DNA of 26,282 bases from CAJQND01 sp051010055 (GTDB taxonomy: Bacteria; Pseudomonadota; Alphaproteobacteria; Rhizobiales; CAJQND01), in contig JBPCVY010000152.1 in NCBI GenBank assembly GCA_051010055.1, positions 1 through 26,282 of the forward strand, in the 5' to 3' direction. Below the pieces are notes generated by a model, which saw only the letters and a list, made by a program, of their open reading frames with translations, was not told the origin of the DNA and searched no databases. A program made the translations under genes and the position numbers. This document shows, piece after piece, positions 8,128 to 16,582 of the stretch (position 1 is its first letter; every line of letters starts with the position of its first letter).

Positions 8128-8394
8128 ATGGGTGCAGATAAGATAATCGCTGGGATTCTGGCGCTCTTGTGTGTCGCCGGGCTCATCTATTTGAACTGGC
8201 TGTCTTTAACGCCGGGTGGCAAGGTCGAAGAGGGAGCAGCGCTTAACCCCGAATATGTGAAGTGCCGCACACAGAGGCTTGCCGATGTCACAAGAATGAA
8301 AAACGAAGGGCTTATTGATGAAGCCAAGTTTGAACAGTTCTCAAAACGGGCCGTCGATCTTTGTGCTGCTCAATACCCGCCGGAAAAAAAGTAA
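8128..8394 (+). CDS. Small single-pass membrane protein ending the formate dehydrogenase run
   Basis: An 88-residue protein with one N-terminal membrane helix (about residues 5-26, IIAGILALLCVAGLIYLNWL). A ~60-residue soluble part follows with two cysteines (VKCRTQR and VDLCAAQ) that could pair if periplasmic. GGGAGG nine bases upstream favours the ATG at 8128, although an ATG at 8122 overlapping the DUF6352 stop is possible. It is the last + strand gene of this block, and its stop is 2 bases from the stop of the convergent Fe-S gene. I do not recognise a family. Confidence 0.72.
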   Translation: MGADKIIAGILALLCVAGLIYLNWLSLTPGGKVEEGAALNPEYVKCRTQRLADVTRMKNEGLIDEAKFEQFSKRAVDLCAAQYPPEKK

Positions 8395-8396
8395 CT

Positions 8397-10475
8397 TCAC
8401 TCATCTCCATTGATGAGAAAATCATCTGAGGTGAGCTTGGTGCGGGCACCGCCTGCTTTTGCTGCTTTTTCTTCTTCCAGATAGTCCTCGGTGCGCACAA
8501 CCTTCGGGCGCTCACCGGCTGCGAACGGGTCGTTTGCCGAATTTGCCTGATGCTCAATGCGGCACAAATCGCACATTTTGATGAGATCTGCTGCCTCAGC
8601 TGTTTGGAACATTGAGTGCTTGCCGGCAAGTTCTGCGGAAATGCGTTCAATCGCGCTTTTGGTTCCGAAGGGCTTGCCACATGAAATGCACTCAAACGGT
8701 TCTTCTTCATTCAGAATGATCGGTGAAAGCGCCTCGTTGGAGAAGTTGAACCGCGGCTCAAGGGTAATGACGCTTTCAGGGCACGTGTTGCGGCACAGGC
8801 CACACTGCACGCACGCCAGTTCTGTGAAGCTGATTTGCGGACGGTCGGGGTTATCTGAAATTGCCCCCATCGGGCATGCTGAAACGCACGAAAGGCACAT
8901 TGTGCAGCCGGCCTGGTCCACCTCGATGCGCCCATAAGGGGCGCCTGCCGGTAGAGCAATTTGCTCCTGGCGGCTTTTGCCGGCCTCGTTCAGTAACCCT
9001 AATGCTGTGCGCGCCGTCTCGCGCTTGTTGTTGGATGCGGCGAAGCCTTGCGGGTTTGGTGCGGACGCAGGCGCCAATTCCCATAGTTGGCTTTCAACCA
9101 TGTCCGGGTCTGCATCTTCAGCAAACGCGATGCGGTTTTCATCGCCATACCCCATGGCATCAATCATGGCGGTTGTAAGTTTTGCTTGGAACTTGAGCGC
9201 GTCCAATTCGCTGAGCTTTTTTGGATCGCATAGAAAAACCAGCGAAGAGGCGCCACTTGCAAAAGCGCCCGCCATCCAATCATGCCCGATTTGGGAGACT
9301 TCATTTACGGCGAATGGAATGACATGAGCCGGAAGCCCTTTGCCGAACCGCGCGATTGCTGCAATCATATCCGCGCCGTGGCGTTCATCATGGACAAGCA
9401 GAATCGGAGATTTGCCGCCTGCGCCAAGATAAACCTGCAACAGTTTCTGAACCCTTTCGGTTAAATCATCGCGGCGGGGCATGGCGTAAGAAACCGCACC
9501 GGACGGGCAAGCGGACGAGCAAGCACCGCACCCACCGCAAACGATGTGGTCAATCTCTACTGTATCGCCAGCCGATGTAATGGCTGCTGCCGGGCACACA
9601 TCTATGCAGCGATTACAGCCTGGCTGATTGCTGCGTGAATGGGCGCAGATTCCGGGGGCATAGGAAACATAGAGGGGCTTTTCGAATTCCCCTACCAGGT
9701 CAGCTGCCTCGAACATGATTTCAGCAATTGCTGCCCGGTTGCCCGGCTCAGCGCGGAAGTAACCATCGCGCCGCTCGTGGCCGGCAAACATCGGGTCACG
9801 CCCTGATATGTCGATGATGATGGCGCAGGTGGAAGATGCGCCATCGCGGGCCATCACAAACTCCATTGCCGAGCGTGACGATGCAACAGCCGGCGCATAG
9901 CCGTTCACAACGATTTCAAAAGCGCCAAAATGCCCGCTGGCCCCGGCAATCTCGCCCTTGTGGATAGGAACATCGGCAACCGTCGGCGGTATGACATCGT
10001 CGCCATCGCAAAGAACAACGGAGACATTTAGTTTCGGCGCAAGCTTGCGGGCAACATCCAGCGCCTCTTGTCCTGCGCCATAGACAAGGCACACGCCATC
10101 AGAAGAAATTGGCACCGCACCGGGCTGGGCGATATCCAATACTGCTTCAGCTAAAAGAGCTGCGATTTTGGGACCAGCCTTTGCACTTTCGTCTGACCAG
10201 CCTGCGCGTTCGCGGATATTGGTGAAGCGAATATCGCCGCTATGCCTTGCCTCATCTGCTAATTCGCGGAAAAGAGGCGCTTCCTGCGTGCAAGCAACTA
10301 ACAAGTCCTCACCGCTTTTTAAGGCATCTGCAAATTGCGGGGTCTCAGTGCGGCACAAATGGGAGCAAAGCTTAGGATTGCCGTCAGCGCCCAAAGCATT
10401 CGCAATGAACTTGCCGTCAAGCTCCATTGTTTTTTCGCACGAGCACACCAAAACGTGCCGGTTACCAAACTTCAT
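8397..10475 (-). CDS. Large multi-cluster 4Fe-4S ferredoxin-type protein
   Basis: A 692-residue cytoplasmic iron-sulfur protein. Two pairs of [4Fe-4S] ferredoxin motifs are visible: CNRCIDVCP with CGGCGACSSACPSG (about residues 283-325), and CTMCLSCVSACPMG with CVQCGLCRNTCPES (about 523-570). The N-terminus has VCSCEKTMELD and KLCSHLCR. The C-terminal ~100 residues have CISCGKPFG and CDLCRIEH, which resemble a further metal site. The middle (about 115-265) has a nucleotide-binding look (VCLVYGAGQEALDVARKL). Proteins like this accompany FDH3-type loci in alphaproteobacteria. Electron delivery to or from the molybdenum enzyme or its maturation is plausible but not shown. It converges on the FDH operon and diverges from DUF3305. 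Confidence 0.85.
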   Translation of the reverse strand: MKFGNRHVLVCSCEKTMELDGKFIANALGADGNPKLCSHLCRTETPQFADALKSGEDLLVACTQEAPLFRELADEARHSGDIRFTNIRERAGWSDESAKAGPKIAALLAEAVLDIAQPGAVPISSDGVCLVYGAGQEALDVARKLAPKLNVSVVLCDGDDVIPPTVADVPIHKGEIAGASGHFGAFEIVVNGYAPAVASSRSAMEFVMARDGASSTCAIIIDISGRDPMFAGHERRDGYFRAEPGNRAAIAEIMFEAADLVGEFEKPLYVSYAPGICAHSRSNQPGCNRCIDVCPAAAITSAGDTVEIDHIVCGGCGACSSACPSGAVSYAMPRRDDLTERVQKLLQVYLGAGGKSPILLVHDERHGADMIAAIARFGKGLPAHVIPFAVNEVSQIGHDWMAGAFASGASSLVFLCDPKKLSELDALKFQAKLTTAMIDAMGYGDENRIAFAEDADPDMVESQLWELAPASAPNPQGFAASNNKRETARTALGLLNEAGKSRQEQIALPAGAPYGRIEVDQAGCTMCLSCVSACPMGAISDNPDRPQISFTELACVQCGLCRNTCPESVITLEPRFNFSNEALSPIILNEEEPFECISCGKPFGTKSAIERISAELAGKHSMFQTAEAADLIKMCDLCRIEHQANSANDPFAAGERPKVVRTEDYLEEEKAAKAGGARTKLTSDDFLINGDE

Positions 10476-10606
10476 AACGCCATGCCCTGAGAATTTTCCT
10501 CTTCCTGCAGATTAAGTTAAACTGCTCATCTGCCAAGTGTCATTTCATTCTATGGTTTGACGTATACATTGGAATGGTCGAAATTGCATCTCTTGCGAGG
10601 AAAGAG
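10476..10606. promoter_or_regulatory. Divergent promoter region between the Fe-S protein and DUF3305 genes
   Basis: A 131-base AT-rich gap between two divergent genes, which must hold promoters for both. On the + strand, TTGACG at 10557-10562 is a -35-like element about 50 bases from the DUF3305 start, without a convincing -10. GAGGAAAG at 10597-10604 is the DUF3305 ribosome binding site. No operator motif is recognised. Confidence 0.45.
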
Positions 10607-11170
10607 ATGGTCAACAGATCCGACAGTCTGCCGCTGGGTATTGTCCTGGAACGCCGGGAAAGTGATCACCCGTGGCTGGAGCATGAATGGGCCTTTGTGG
10701 CAGTGATACCCGGTGCGCCGGAAATTGATGGCCTTCGCGAGTTACGCAAGAACGGTGGCGCCACGCAATTTCATGCCGCAACCTTGGAGTTGGAGCTTCA
10801 CCGGGCCGAGGCGGAGGCTTATCAATATAATCTAACCTCGCCGGAACCGTCACTTTTTGTGGTGCTGCGGGAAGATGAAGAAGAAGAAACCGGCAGCCCG
10901 ATTGAGGCCGCGTTGGTAACGGCAAGCCCTTATGAAGCACAGGATTATTTGGATTCCTCGGAAGATATTGTCGAGCGCATCCTCATGCCTGAAGACATCA
11001 AGAAATGGGTGGAGGAGTTCGTCGACACTCATTTCGCTCCGCAGCCGTTCAAGAAGCGCAAGCGTGACCGGGTGAGGACGGAAGAGTACAAGTTCGGCCA
11101 GGAATCCATTGTCGATGTGCGAAAGCGCATGGCGGCAATCAGCAAGAATGAAGATGGCAACAATGTCTAG
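10607..11170 (+). CDS. DUF3305 domain protein
   Basis: A 187-residue protein opening LPLGIVLERRESDHPWLEHE and continuing with VAVIPGAPEIDG, the conserved beginning of DUF3305. It is cytoplasmic and of unknown function. Genes of this family usually sit beside DUF3306 and Mo/W formate dehydrogenase genes, as here. The start at 10607 is chosen over the in-frame ATG at 10574 because a strong GAGGAAAG ends just before it and the domain begins seven residues later. The C-terminal third (PFKKRKRDRVRTEEYKFGQE) is very basic. The stop (TAG) overlaps the DUF3306 start. Confidence 0.85.
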   Translation: MVNRSDSLPLGIVLERRESDHPWLEHEWAFVAVIPGAPEIDGLRELRKNGGATQFHAATLELELHRAEAEAYQYNLTSPEPSLFVVLREDEEEETGSPIEAALVTASPYEAQDYLDSSEDIVERILMPEDIKKWVEEFVDTHFAPQPFKKRKRDRVRTEEYKFGQESIVDVRKRMAAISKNEDGNNV

Positions 11171-11735
11171 AGGCGGAAAATCAGACGATATCTTGTCGCG
11201 CTGGGCAAGGCGCCGCGAAGCTGTTGCTAAGGAAGAAGAACAGGCGGCAGCGAAGGCTGAAGCCGATGCGGCAGTGCAGGAACCTGAGACTGAAGAAGAA
11301 GCGATGGCTCTTTTGCAGGAGCAAGACCCTGAACTGGCGGAAAAGATTGCCGAAGTAGATTTCGACAAACTCACATTTGAAGACGATTTCACAATCTTCA
11401 TGTCCCACAAGGTGCCGGACATTATTCGCCGCCGTGCCCTCTCGAAGCTGTGGTTGTCTGATCCTTTGCTCGCTAACCTAGATGGGTTGAACGACTATGA
11501 CGAAGACTTCAAGGCGTCCGCCGAACTTGTGAAAGTGATCAAAAGCGCCTGGGAGCCGGGCAGGGGATATGCCCGCGAGGAGGAAAAGCCAGAAGAGGAT
11601 GTTTCCGCAGAAGATGCAGAAGAGGTTACGGCGGGAGCTGATGAGGCTGCGTCTGTTGATGAAGAAGCAGCAGAAACTGTTGCCGAACCGGACGAAGAAA
11701 CTGGCGCCGAGACGGGCGGGAAATCCACCGCCTAA
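11163..11735 (+). CDS. DUF3306 domain protein
   Basis: A 190-residue protein whose first residues (GGKSDDILSRWARRREAVAK) are the hallmark of DUF3306. The core (about 60-130) carries DFDKLTFEDDFTIFMSHKVP and RRRALSKLWLSDPLLANLDGLNDY. Both the linker and the C-terminal ~55 residues are extremely acidic and low in complexity (Glu/Ala/Asp), so probably disordered. It starts inside the DUF3305 stop, which implies translational coupling, and its stop overlaps the convergent DUF3144-like stop. Its biochemical role is unknown. Gene association links it to formate dehydrogenase maturation or use. Confidence 0.85.
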   Translation: MSRGGKSDDILSRWARRREAVAKEEEQAAAKAEADAAVQEPETEEEAMALLQEQDPELAEKIAEVDFDKLTFEDDFTIFMSHKVPDIIRRRALSKLWLSDPLLANLDGLNDYDEDFKASAELVKVIKSAWEPGRGYAREEEKPEEDVSAEDAEEVTAGADEAASVDEEAAETVAEPDEETGAETGGKSTA

Positions 11736-12028
11736 AGAGTGTCGTCGGCCAAATGTTGACGTAGAAAATCCATGTACTCGGCCGCCATTGCTTCCACAAA
11801 CTCTTCGTGATTTTCCACGTTCAATACCGATTTGGCCACATGTGCATTGTAGCGTGCTGCGGCAAACAGAAATGCCATATGAAGCTGGGTTGCCTGAACA
11901 GTTCTGTTGTGGCGGTTTGCAAGATCAATGAAGCTGTCAGCCACCTTTAGGAACCCGGCAGTATCCATCTCCCCTTCAGCGCGCGCTGCACGGCGTTCTT
12001 TGCGGTTCGGTTTCTTCTCATCTTCCAC
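11732..12028 (-). CDS. DUF3144-like small protein
   Basis: A 98-residue soluble helical protein. After a basic leader (EKKPNRKERRAARAEGE), it reads VADSFIDLANRHNR then LHMAFLFAAARYNAHVAKS, which resembles the DUF3144 pattern (F-x-ALAN... AAARFNAF). Function unknown. Its stop overlaps that of DUF3306 by four bases. It is convergent with the DUF3305/3306 pair and divergent from the ABC importer. A 12-bp palindrome (ATCATATATGAT, 12070-12081) lies upstream on its promoter side. Confidence 0.6.
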   Translation of the reverse strand: MEDEKKPNRKERRAARAEGEMDTAGFLKVADSFIDLANRHNRTVQATQLHMAFLFAAARYNAHVAKSVLNVENHEEFVEAMAAEYMDFLRQHLADDTL

Positions 12029-12330
12029 AGGCTGGGCTCCTTGCGTCTTGGTCTTCTTTCAAAGTTTTCATCATATATGATCTAGCAATTTTGTTATCCA
12101 GCACGCCACAAATATACCGTTTTAGACAAAAGAAATGCCGTTTGATGGTTTGACGTAGCAAAAAATGAAGTTATTCTTCGGAAAACAAAAAAATGCCGAT
12201 GAGGGACGGGAACGCGATTTCGCATCAGTTGAAAAAAGAACGGCTGGTCAACAGCTTACTTTTGTGAAACGGTTTGAAATTCAATCAGGAAACCCCGGAG
12301 AAAACTGGGGAGAGAGTTCAGGGGCGTTAC
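12029..12330. other. Divergent intergenic region before the ABC importer
   Basis: 302 bases without a convincing gene; the short frames here lack family resemblance. It contains the palindrome ATCATATATGAT (12070-12081), in the promoter position of the - strand DUF3144-like gene. It also contains a -35-like TTGACG at 12150-12155 on the + strand. A purine-rich GGGGAGAGAG lies ~20 bases before the ATPase start. It is likely to hold both divergent promoters. Confidence 0.4.
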
Positions 12331-13443
12331 ATGGCTACAGAGGCCGCTACAGACAAACCAAGTGTCCAGTTTGTCAATGTGCAAAAGAGCTATGACGGGG
12401 AGATCCTCGTCGTTAAAGACCTAAATCTCGATATCGCAACGGGTGAATTCTTGACCATGCTTGGGCCATCGGGCTCGGGCAAAACAACCTGTTTAATGAT
12501 GCTGGCCGGGTTTGAACCGGCCACCCATGGCGAGATTTACCTTAATGGACGCCCTATCAACAATGTGGCCCCGCACCGGCGCGGTATAGGCATGGTGTTC
12601 CAGAACTATGCACTATTCCCGCACATGACGGTTGCAGAGAACCTTGCGTTTCCGCTGACAGTGCGGAATATGAGCAAGGCTGAGATCGAAGAAAGGGTAC
12701 AGAAAGTCCTCGACATGGTCGAGCTTGGCGCTTTTGGCGCACGGCGGCCTGCGCAACTATCGGGCGGCCAGCAGCAACGTGTTGCTGTAGCCCGCGCGCT
12801 GGTGTTCGAACCTGATCTGGTGCTTATGGACGAGCCGCTTGGCGCACTGGACAAACAGCTGCGCGAGCAGATGCAGTACGAGATCAAGCACATCCATGAA
12901 AACCTTGGTGTAACGGTTGTTTATGTTACCCACGACCAATCCGAAGCGCTTACCATGTCGGATAGGGTGGCTGTGTTCAATGACGGGATTATTCAGCAAC
13001 TGTCATCACCAGATGAACTGTATGAGCGGCCAACATCCAGTTTTGTCGCCCAGTTCATTGGAGAAAACAACAAGCTCCATGGCAAAGTTGATAAAATCGA
13101 TAAAAACGGCATTTGCCAGATCACCCTGAACGACGGACAAAGGGTGAAGGCGCTTGATGTCAACACGGATGGCGCCGGGAATGCGACCACCTTGTCATTG
13201 CGCCCAGAACGGGTGGTAATCGATCCAAAACGCGGTACGGTTCCGAATATCCTGAATGCCCAGATTGAAGAGCTGATCTATCTGGGCGACCATATTCGCA
13301 CGCGCATGAAAGTGGCTGGTGATGATGAGTTCATCGTAAAGATTCCCAACAATGCCGGCCATCAAACTCTTGCGGAAGGCTCAAAGGCCAAAATTGGCTG
13401 GGAAACGGAGGATTGCCGCGCGCTGGATCCACTTGCGTTTTAA
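12331..13443 (+). CDS. PotA-type ABC transporter ATP-binding protein
   Basis: A 370-residue ATPase of a binding-protein-dependent importer of the spermidine/putrescine (PotA) class. Walker A is GPSGSGKTT (about residues 46-54), the Q-loop VFQNYALFPH, the signature LSGGQQQRV, Walker B LVLMDEPLGALD, and the H-loop VYVTHDQSEA. A C-terminal TOBE-type regulatory domain (about 245-370) follows, with SLRPERVVI. The ATG at 12331 is chosen rather than the in-frame ATG at 12274, because family members begin near here with a short polar leader before the PSVQFVNVQKSY strand. It heads the importer run. The substrate cannot be told from this subunit. Confidence 0.92.
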   Translation: MATEAATDKPSVQFVNVQKSYDGEILVVKDLNLDIATGEFLTMLGPSGSGKTTCLMMLAGFEPATHGEIYLNGRPINNVAPHRRGIGMVFQNYALFPHMTVAENLAFPLTVRNMSKAEIEERVQKVLDMVELGAFGARRPAQLSGGQQQRVAVARALVFEPDLVLMDEPLGALDKQLREQMQYEIKHIHENLGVTVVYVTHDQSEALTMSDRVAVFNDGIIQQLSSPDELYERPTSSFVAQFIGENNKLHGKVDKIDKNGICQITLNDGQRVKALDVNTDGAGNATTLSLRPERVVIDPKRGTVPNILNAQIEELIYLGDHIRTRMKVAGDDEFIVKIPNNAGHQTLAEGSKAKIGWETEDCRALDPLAF

Positions 13444-13561
13444 GCTGTGATGCAATCGATAACTGGGATGGACACGCCGGCAAACTGAATAAGAACCAAA
13501 AAAAGAAGAATTTGGGTGGAACCAAACCGCTTGTGTGGTTGATGATGAGAGAAAACAAGGG

Positions 13562-13900
13562 ATGAAGACAGGAAGGTTTAAAGCTCTGCTTTGCAGTGCC
13601 GCGTTTGCGCTCGCATTGAGCGCCGGGACCGCCCTTTCTGCCGAGGCCGTTACGGTCATTTCAATGGGCGGCTCTTACACCAAAAGCCAGGTAAAGGCCT
13701 TTCACGAACCCTTCGTGGCGAAAACCGGCGCCAAGATTAATTCTGTCGATTACAATGGCGGCCTTACGGAAGTGAAGGCCCAGATCGAAGCCGATAATGT
13801 TATCTGGGATATCGTTGACGTTGAACTTTCCGATGCGATGCGCGGATGCGACGAGGGCTTGTATAAAAAAATCGACGCGGCCAGTCTGGCGAAAAACTGA
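13562..13900 (+). pseudogene. Truncated paralogue of the ABC solute-binding protein
   Basis: A 112-residue frame with an intact start, a signal peptide (ending near ALSAEA) and the first ~76 residues of a PotD-like binding protein. By hand count, 56 of 76 aligned residues match the intact gene at 14145 (for example INSVDYNGG, WDIVDVELSDA, RGCDEGL). It stops shortly after the KKID position, so about 250 C-terminal residues, most of the ligand-binding fold, are missing. The last residues (SLAKN then stop) resemble the true C-terminus of the intact copy (WLTKN then stop), hinting at an internal deletion. GGGA precedes the ATG. It is unlikely to bind solute, but could still be exported as a short fragment. 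Confidence 0.75.
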
Positions 13901-14144
13901 CAATAACATGCTCAGGCCGGGCACACGTTCTGTCTGAACTCTGTCTGTTCCAGAAGGTAAATTGAAGCGGAATAAAAAAGGGAAGAAAAAACGAATGTGA
14001 AGGATTACCGTGCGCTTAGTTCGTTGGACAATTGATATGGACCGGATAAGCGTGCGTGTGATGAGCAGGAAACAAAGAGAACCTATACAAAGCCTGCAAA
14101 AAAACAGAGAAACTGTTGAATTCAACCACGGGAGTAAAAAAGAA
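13901..14144. other. Intergenic region between the two binding-protein copies
   Basis: 244 bases with no recognisable coding remnant of the missing binding-protein C-terminus. It is rich in purine runs. GGAG at 14130-14133 is the ribosome binding site for the intact binding protein. A frame from 14010 reads into the binding protein but has no signal-like start and is probably not translated. Confidence 0.4.
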
Positions 14145-15242
14145 ATGATGAAAACTGGATTGAAAGCCCTGCTTTCTACGGTCGCTGTGGCAGTGGCTCT
14201 TGGTGCGGGTTCCGCCCATGCAGCCGATGCCATTACCGCAGTGTCCTGGGGGGGAGCTTACACCAACAGCCAGGTGAAAGCGTATCATGAGCCCTTCACC
14301 GCAGAGACCGGCGTTAAAATCAATTCTGTCGACTACAATGGCGGGATTGCCGAGATCAAAGCCCAGGTGGAAGCTGGCAACGTAACGTGGGATATTGTTG
14401 ATGTTGAGCTTTCTGATGCCGTTCGCGGTTGCGATGAAGGCCTGCTCGAGCGTATTGATCATTCCATGCTGCCGCCTGCACCAGATGGCACAGCAGCCAA
14501 GGACGATTTCCTTGAAGGTACGCTCTATGAGTGCGCAGTTGCGAACATTGTGTGGTCAACAATCTACGCATATGACAGCAGCAAATTCAGTGGTGAAAAG
14601 CCGACAACAATTGCTGATTTTTTCGACCTGAAAAAGTTTCCTGGTAAACGAGGTTTGCGTAAGAATGCGAAGCCTAACCTTGAAATGGCTTTGATGGCCG
14701 ATGGCGTGCCCTCAGACAAGGTTTACGAAATGCTTGGAACGCCTGAAGGCGTCGACCGGGCATTCAAAAAGCTTGATACCCTGAAGGGTAACATTGTCTG
14801 GTGGGAAGCTGGCGCTCAGCCTCCACAACTTCTTGCCGACGGTGAAGTATTGATGACGACCGCTTACAATGGCCGGATCTTCAATGCCGTCGCCAAAGAA
14901 AACAAGCCATTCGTAATCGTATGGGACGGACAGGTATTGGACCTTGACCTTTGGGTAATTCCGAAAGGCGCTCCAAACAAAGAAAACGCCCTGAAGTTCC
15001 TTGCGTTCTCGACCGATACTAAGCAGCTGGCTGCACAGGCCAGCTACATTTCCTATGGACCGGCACGCAAGTCGTCGGCGCCATTTGTGGGTAAATTCGC
15101 TGGCAAAGACATAGATATGAAACCGCAAATGCCAACTGCTCCTGCAAACATGAAAAATGCCCTCTTGAACAACTTTGAGTACTGGGCAGACAATCAGGAT
15201 TCATTGAACGAACGGTTCAATGCCTGGCTTACCAAAAACTAA
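14145..15242 (+). CDS. ABC transporter extracellular solute-binding protein (PotD/PotF-like)
   Basis: A 365-residue periplasmic binding protein. The signal peptide (MMKTGLKALL..., cleavage likely after GSAHA, about residue 25) is followed by a two-lobed class II binding fold: ITAVSWGGAYTNSQ at the N-lobe, VANIVWSTIYAYD at the hinge, VWWEAGAQPPQLLADGEV, and LWVIPKGAPNKENALKFLAF. This is the pattern of polyamine and related importers, but the ligand could be another small cationic or aromatic compound. The ATG at 14145 (a second at 14148) has GGAG 11 bases upstream. A stem-loop follows the stop, as is usual between a highly expressed binding protein and its permeases. Confidence 0.92.
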   Translation: MMKTGLKALLSTVAVAVALGAGSAHAADAITAVSWGGAYTNSQVKAYHEPFTAETGVKINSVDYNGGIAEIKAQVEAGNVTWDIVDVELSDAVRGCDEGLLERIDHSMLPPAPDGTAAKDDFLEGTLYECAVANIVWSTIYAYDSSKFSGEKPTTIADFFDLKKFPGKRGLRKNAKPNLEMALMADGVPSDKVYEMLGTPEGVDRAFKKLDTLKGNIVWWEAGAQPPQLLADGEVLMTTAYNGRIFNAVAKENKPFVIVWDGQVLDLDLWVIPKGAPNKENALKFLAFSTDTKQLAAQASYISYGPARKSSAPFVGKFAGKDIDMKPQMPTAPANMKNALLNNFEYWADNQDSLNERFNAWLTKN

Positions 15243-15254
15243 AAAATAAAACTC

Positions 15255-15276
15255 CGGGCGGGGAATTCCCCGCCCG
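15255..15276. terminator. GC-rich stem-loop between binding protein and permease genes
   Basis: The arms CGGGCGGGG and CCCCGCCCG flank AATT, giving a perfect 22-bp palindrome 12 bases after the binding-protein stop. No T-run follows, so it is more likely an mRNA-stabilising or partial-attenuation hairpin than a full terminator. It would keep binding-protein transcripts in excess over the permeases, which start at 15308. Confidence 0.7.
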
Positions 15277-15307
15277 ATAACTCTTCTAAAATGCAGGCGT
15301 AAAAATT

Positions 15308-16573
15308 ATGGCGGAAGCAGCATTAACGAATGAAGTATTGGCGGGTGATGACGGTGTCCCGCTAAAAGCAAAACTTGCCCGCGCGACGCGCCGGCAAAAA
15401 ATGCGCGCCATGTTGCTGGTAGCTCCGCTTTTTTTGTTTATTCTTTTCAGTTTTCTCATCCCCATCGGGATGATGCTAACTCGTTCAGTAAGCTCTCCTA
15501 GTTTTGGCACCGTTATGCATCGCACCACCGATGCTCTTATGCAGTGGGATGGCCAGGGGGTGCCCGATGAACCGGCGTGGCAGGCTTTGGTGGAGGATTT
15601 GACCGAAGCGCGCGCTAATCAAACCATCGGTAAAGCCGCGACTGCGGTGAATTATGAATTGCCGGCGGCGCGCAGTCTGTTCATTAAATCTGCCCGTAAA
15701 GCGAAAAAAATTACAGAAGGCCCATACAAAGAAGCTGTTATCACCAAATTGGATAAGCGATGGGACGATCCCAAGATTTGGTCCCTTATGAAACAATTGG
15801 GGCCAACGACCACGTCGAGATTTTTTGTCAGCGCGGTTGACAGGAAGTTTGATGAAAACGGAAATATCGTGCGGCGTGATGAACAGCAACGAATTTACGT
15901 ACCATTATTTATCCGCACGCTTTGGATGAGTTTGCTGGTGACATTTTCGTGCCTGGCTTTGGGGTATCCGGTGGCGTACCTTTTGTCAGTTTTACCGCTG
16001 CGAACGTCGAACCTTTTGATGATATTGGTGCTATTGCCATTCTGGACTTCGCTGCTTGTGCGAACCACCGCCTGGATTGCGCTGTTGCAGACACAAGGCG
16101 TGATCAATGATGTGGCGGTTTTCCTTGGAATACTAAGCGATGACAACCGGGCGCAATTGATCTTCAACGCCACCGGCACCGTTATCGCCATGACCCATAT
16201 TCTGCTGCCCTTTATGATTTTACCGCTTTATTCGGTGATGAAAACCATTCCACCAAGTTACATGCGCGCGGCGCGCTCGCTGGGCGCCGACCAGTTTACC
16301 GCCTTCACAAGGGTCTATATGCCACAAACCCTGCCGGGCGTTGGAGCGGGTTGTATTTTGGTGTTCATCGTTGCGATTGGCTACTACATCACGCCTGCAT
16401 TGGTTGGCGGTGAAAGTGGCACACTGATTTCCAATATGATCGCTTACCATATGCAAAAATCGTTGAACTGGGGTTTGGCAGCGGCGCTCGCAACCCTGTT
16501 GCTGGTTGGCGTGTTGGCGCTTTACTGGCTCTATAACCGCATCGTCGGTGTCGATAACATGAAACTCGGTTAG
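15308..16573 (+). CDS. ABC transporter permease, PotB-like
   Basis: A 421-residue inner-membrane permease. The first helix is at about residues 36-58. A large periplasmic insertion of ~140 residues follows (SPSFGTVMHRTTDAL to RIYVPLFIRTLW), then five helices in the MetI-like fold. The EAA loop that docks the ATPase is MRAARSLGADQFTAFTRVYM followed by PQTLPG (about 320-345). The long loop between helices 1 and 2 is typical of one PotB subgroup and makes this longer than E. coli PotB (~285). Only a weak ribosome binding site is seen. It ends in TAG, overlapped by the AGGGGAAG that serves the next gene. Confidence 0.9.
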   Translation: MAEAALTNEVLAGDDGVPLKAKLARATRRQKMRAMLLVAPLFLFILFSFLIPIGMMLTRSVSSPSFGTVMHRTTDALMQWDGQGVPDEPAWQALVEDLTEARANQTIGKAATAVNYELPAARSLFIKSARKAKKITEGPYKEAVITKLDKRWDDPKIWSLMKQLGPTTTSRFFVSAVDRKFDENGNIVRRDEQQRIYVPLFIRTLWMSLLVTFSCLALGYPVAYLLSVLPLRTSNLLMILVLLPFWTSLLVRTTAWIALLQTQGVINDVAVFLGILSDDNRAQLIFNATGTVIAMTHILLPFMILPLYSVMKTIPPSYMRAARSLGADQFTAFTRVYMPQTLPGVGAGCILVFIVAIGYYITPALVGGESGTLISNMIAYHMQKSLNWGLAAALATLLLVGVLALYWLYNRIVGVDNMKLG

Positions 16574-16582
16574 GGGAAGAAA

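Noticed and set aside
10552..12157. Identical 13-mer ATGGTTTGACGTA at 10552-10564 and 12145-12157, both upstream of + strand genes
   Set aside because: A few 13-mer matches are expected by chance in 26 kb on two strands. It contains a -35-like TTGACG, but no matching -10 is seen at either site, so I do not call a shared operator.
12274..12330. Upstream start of the ATPase at 12274
   Set aside because: It adds 19 polar residues not typical of PotA-type proteins. The ATG at 12331 gives the usual leader length.
14010..14144. N-terminal extension of the binding protein from 14010
   Set aside because: It would bury the signal peptide behind 45 polar residues. The GGAG and ATG at 14130-14145 give a normal secreted protein.
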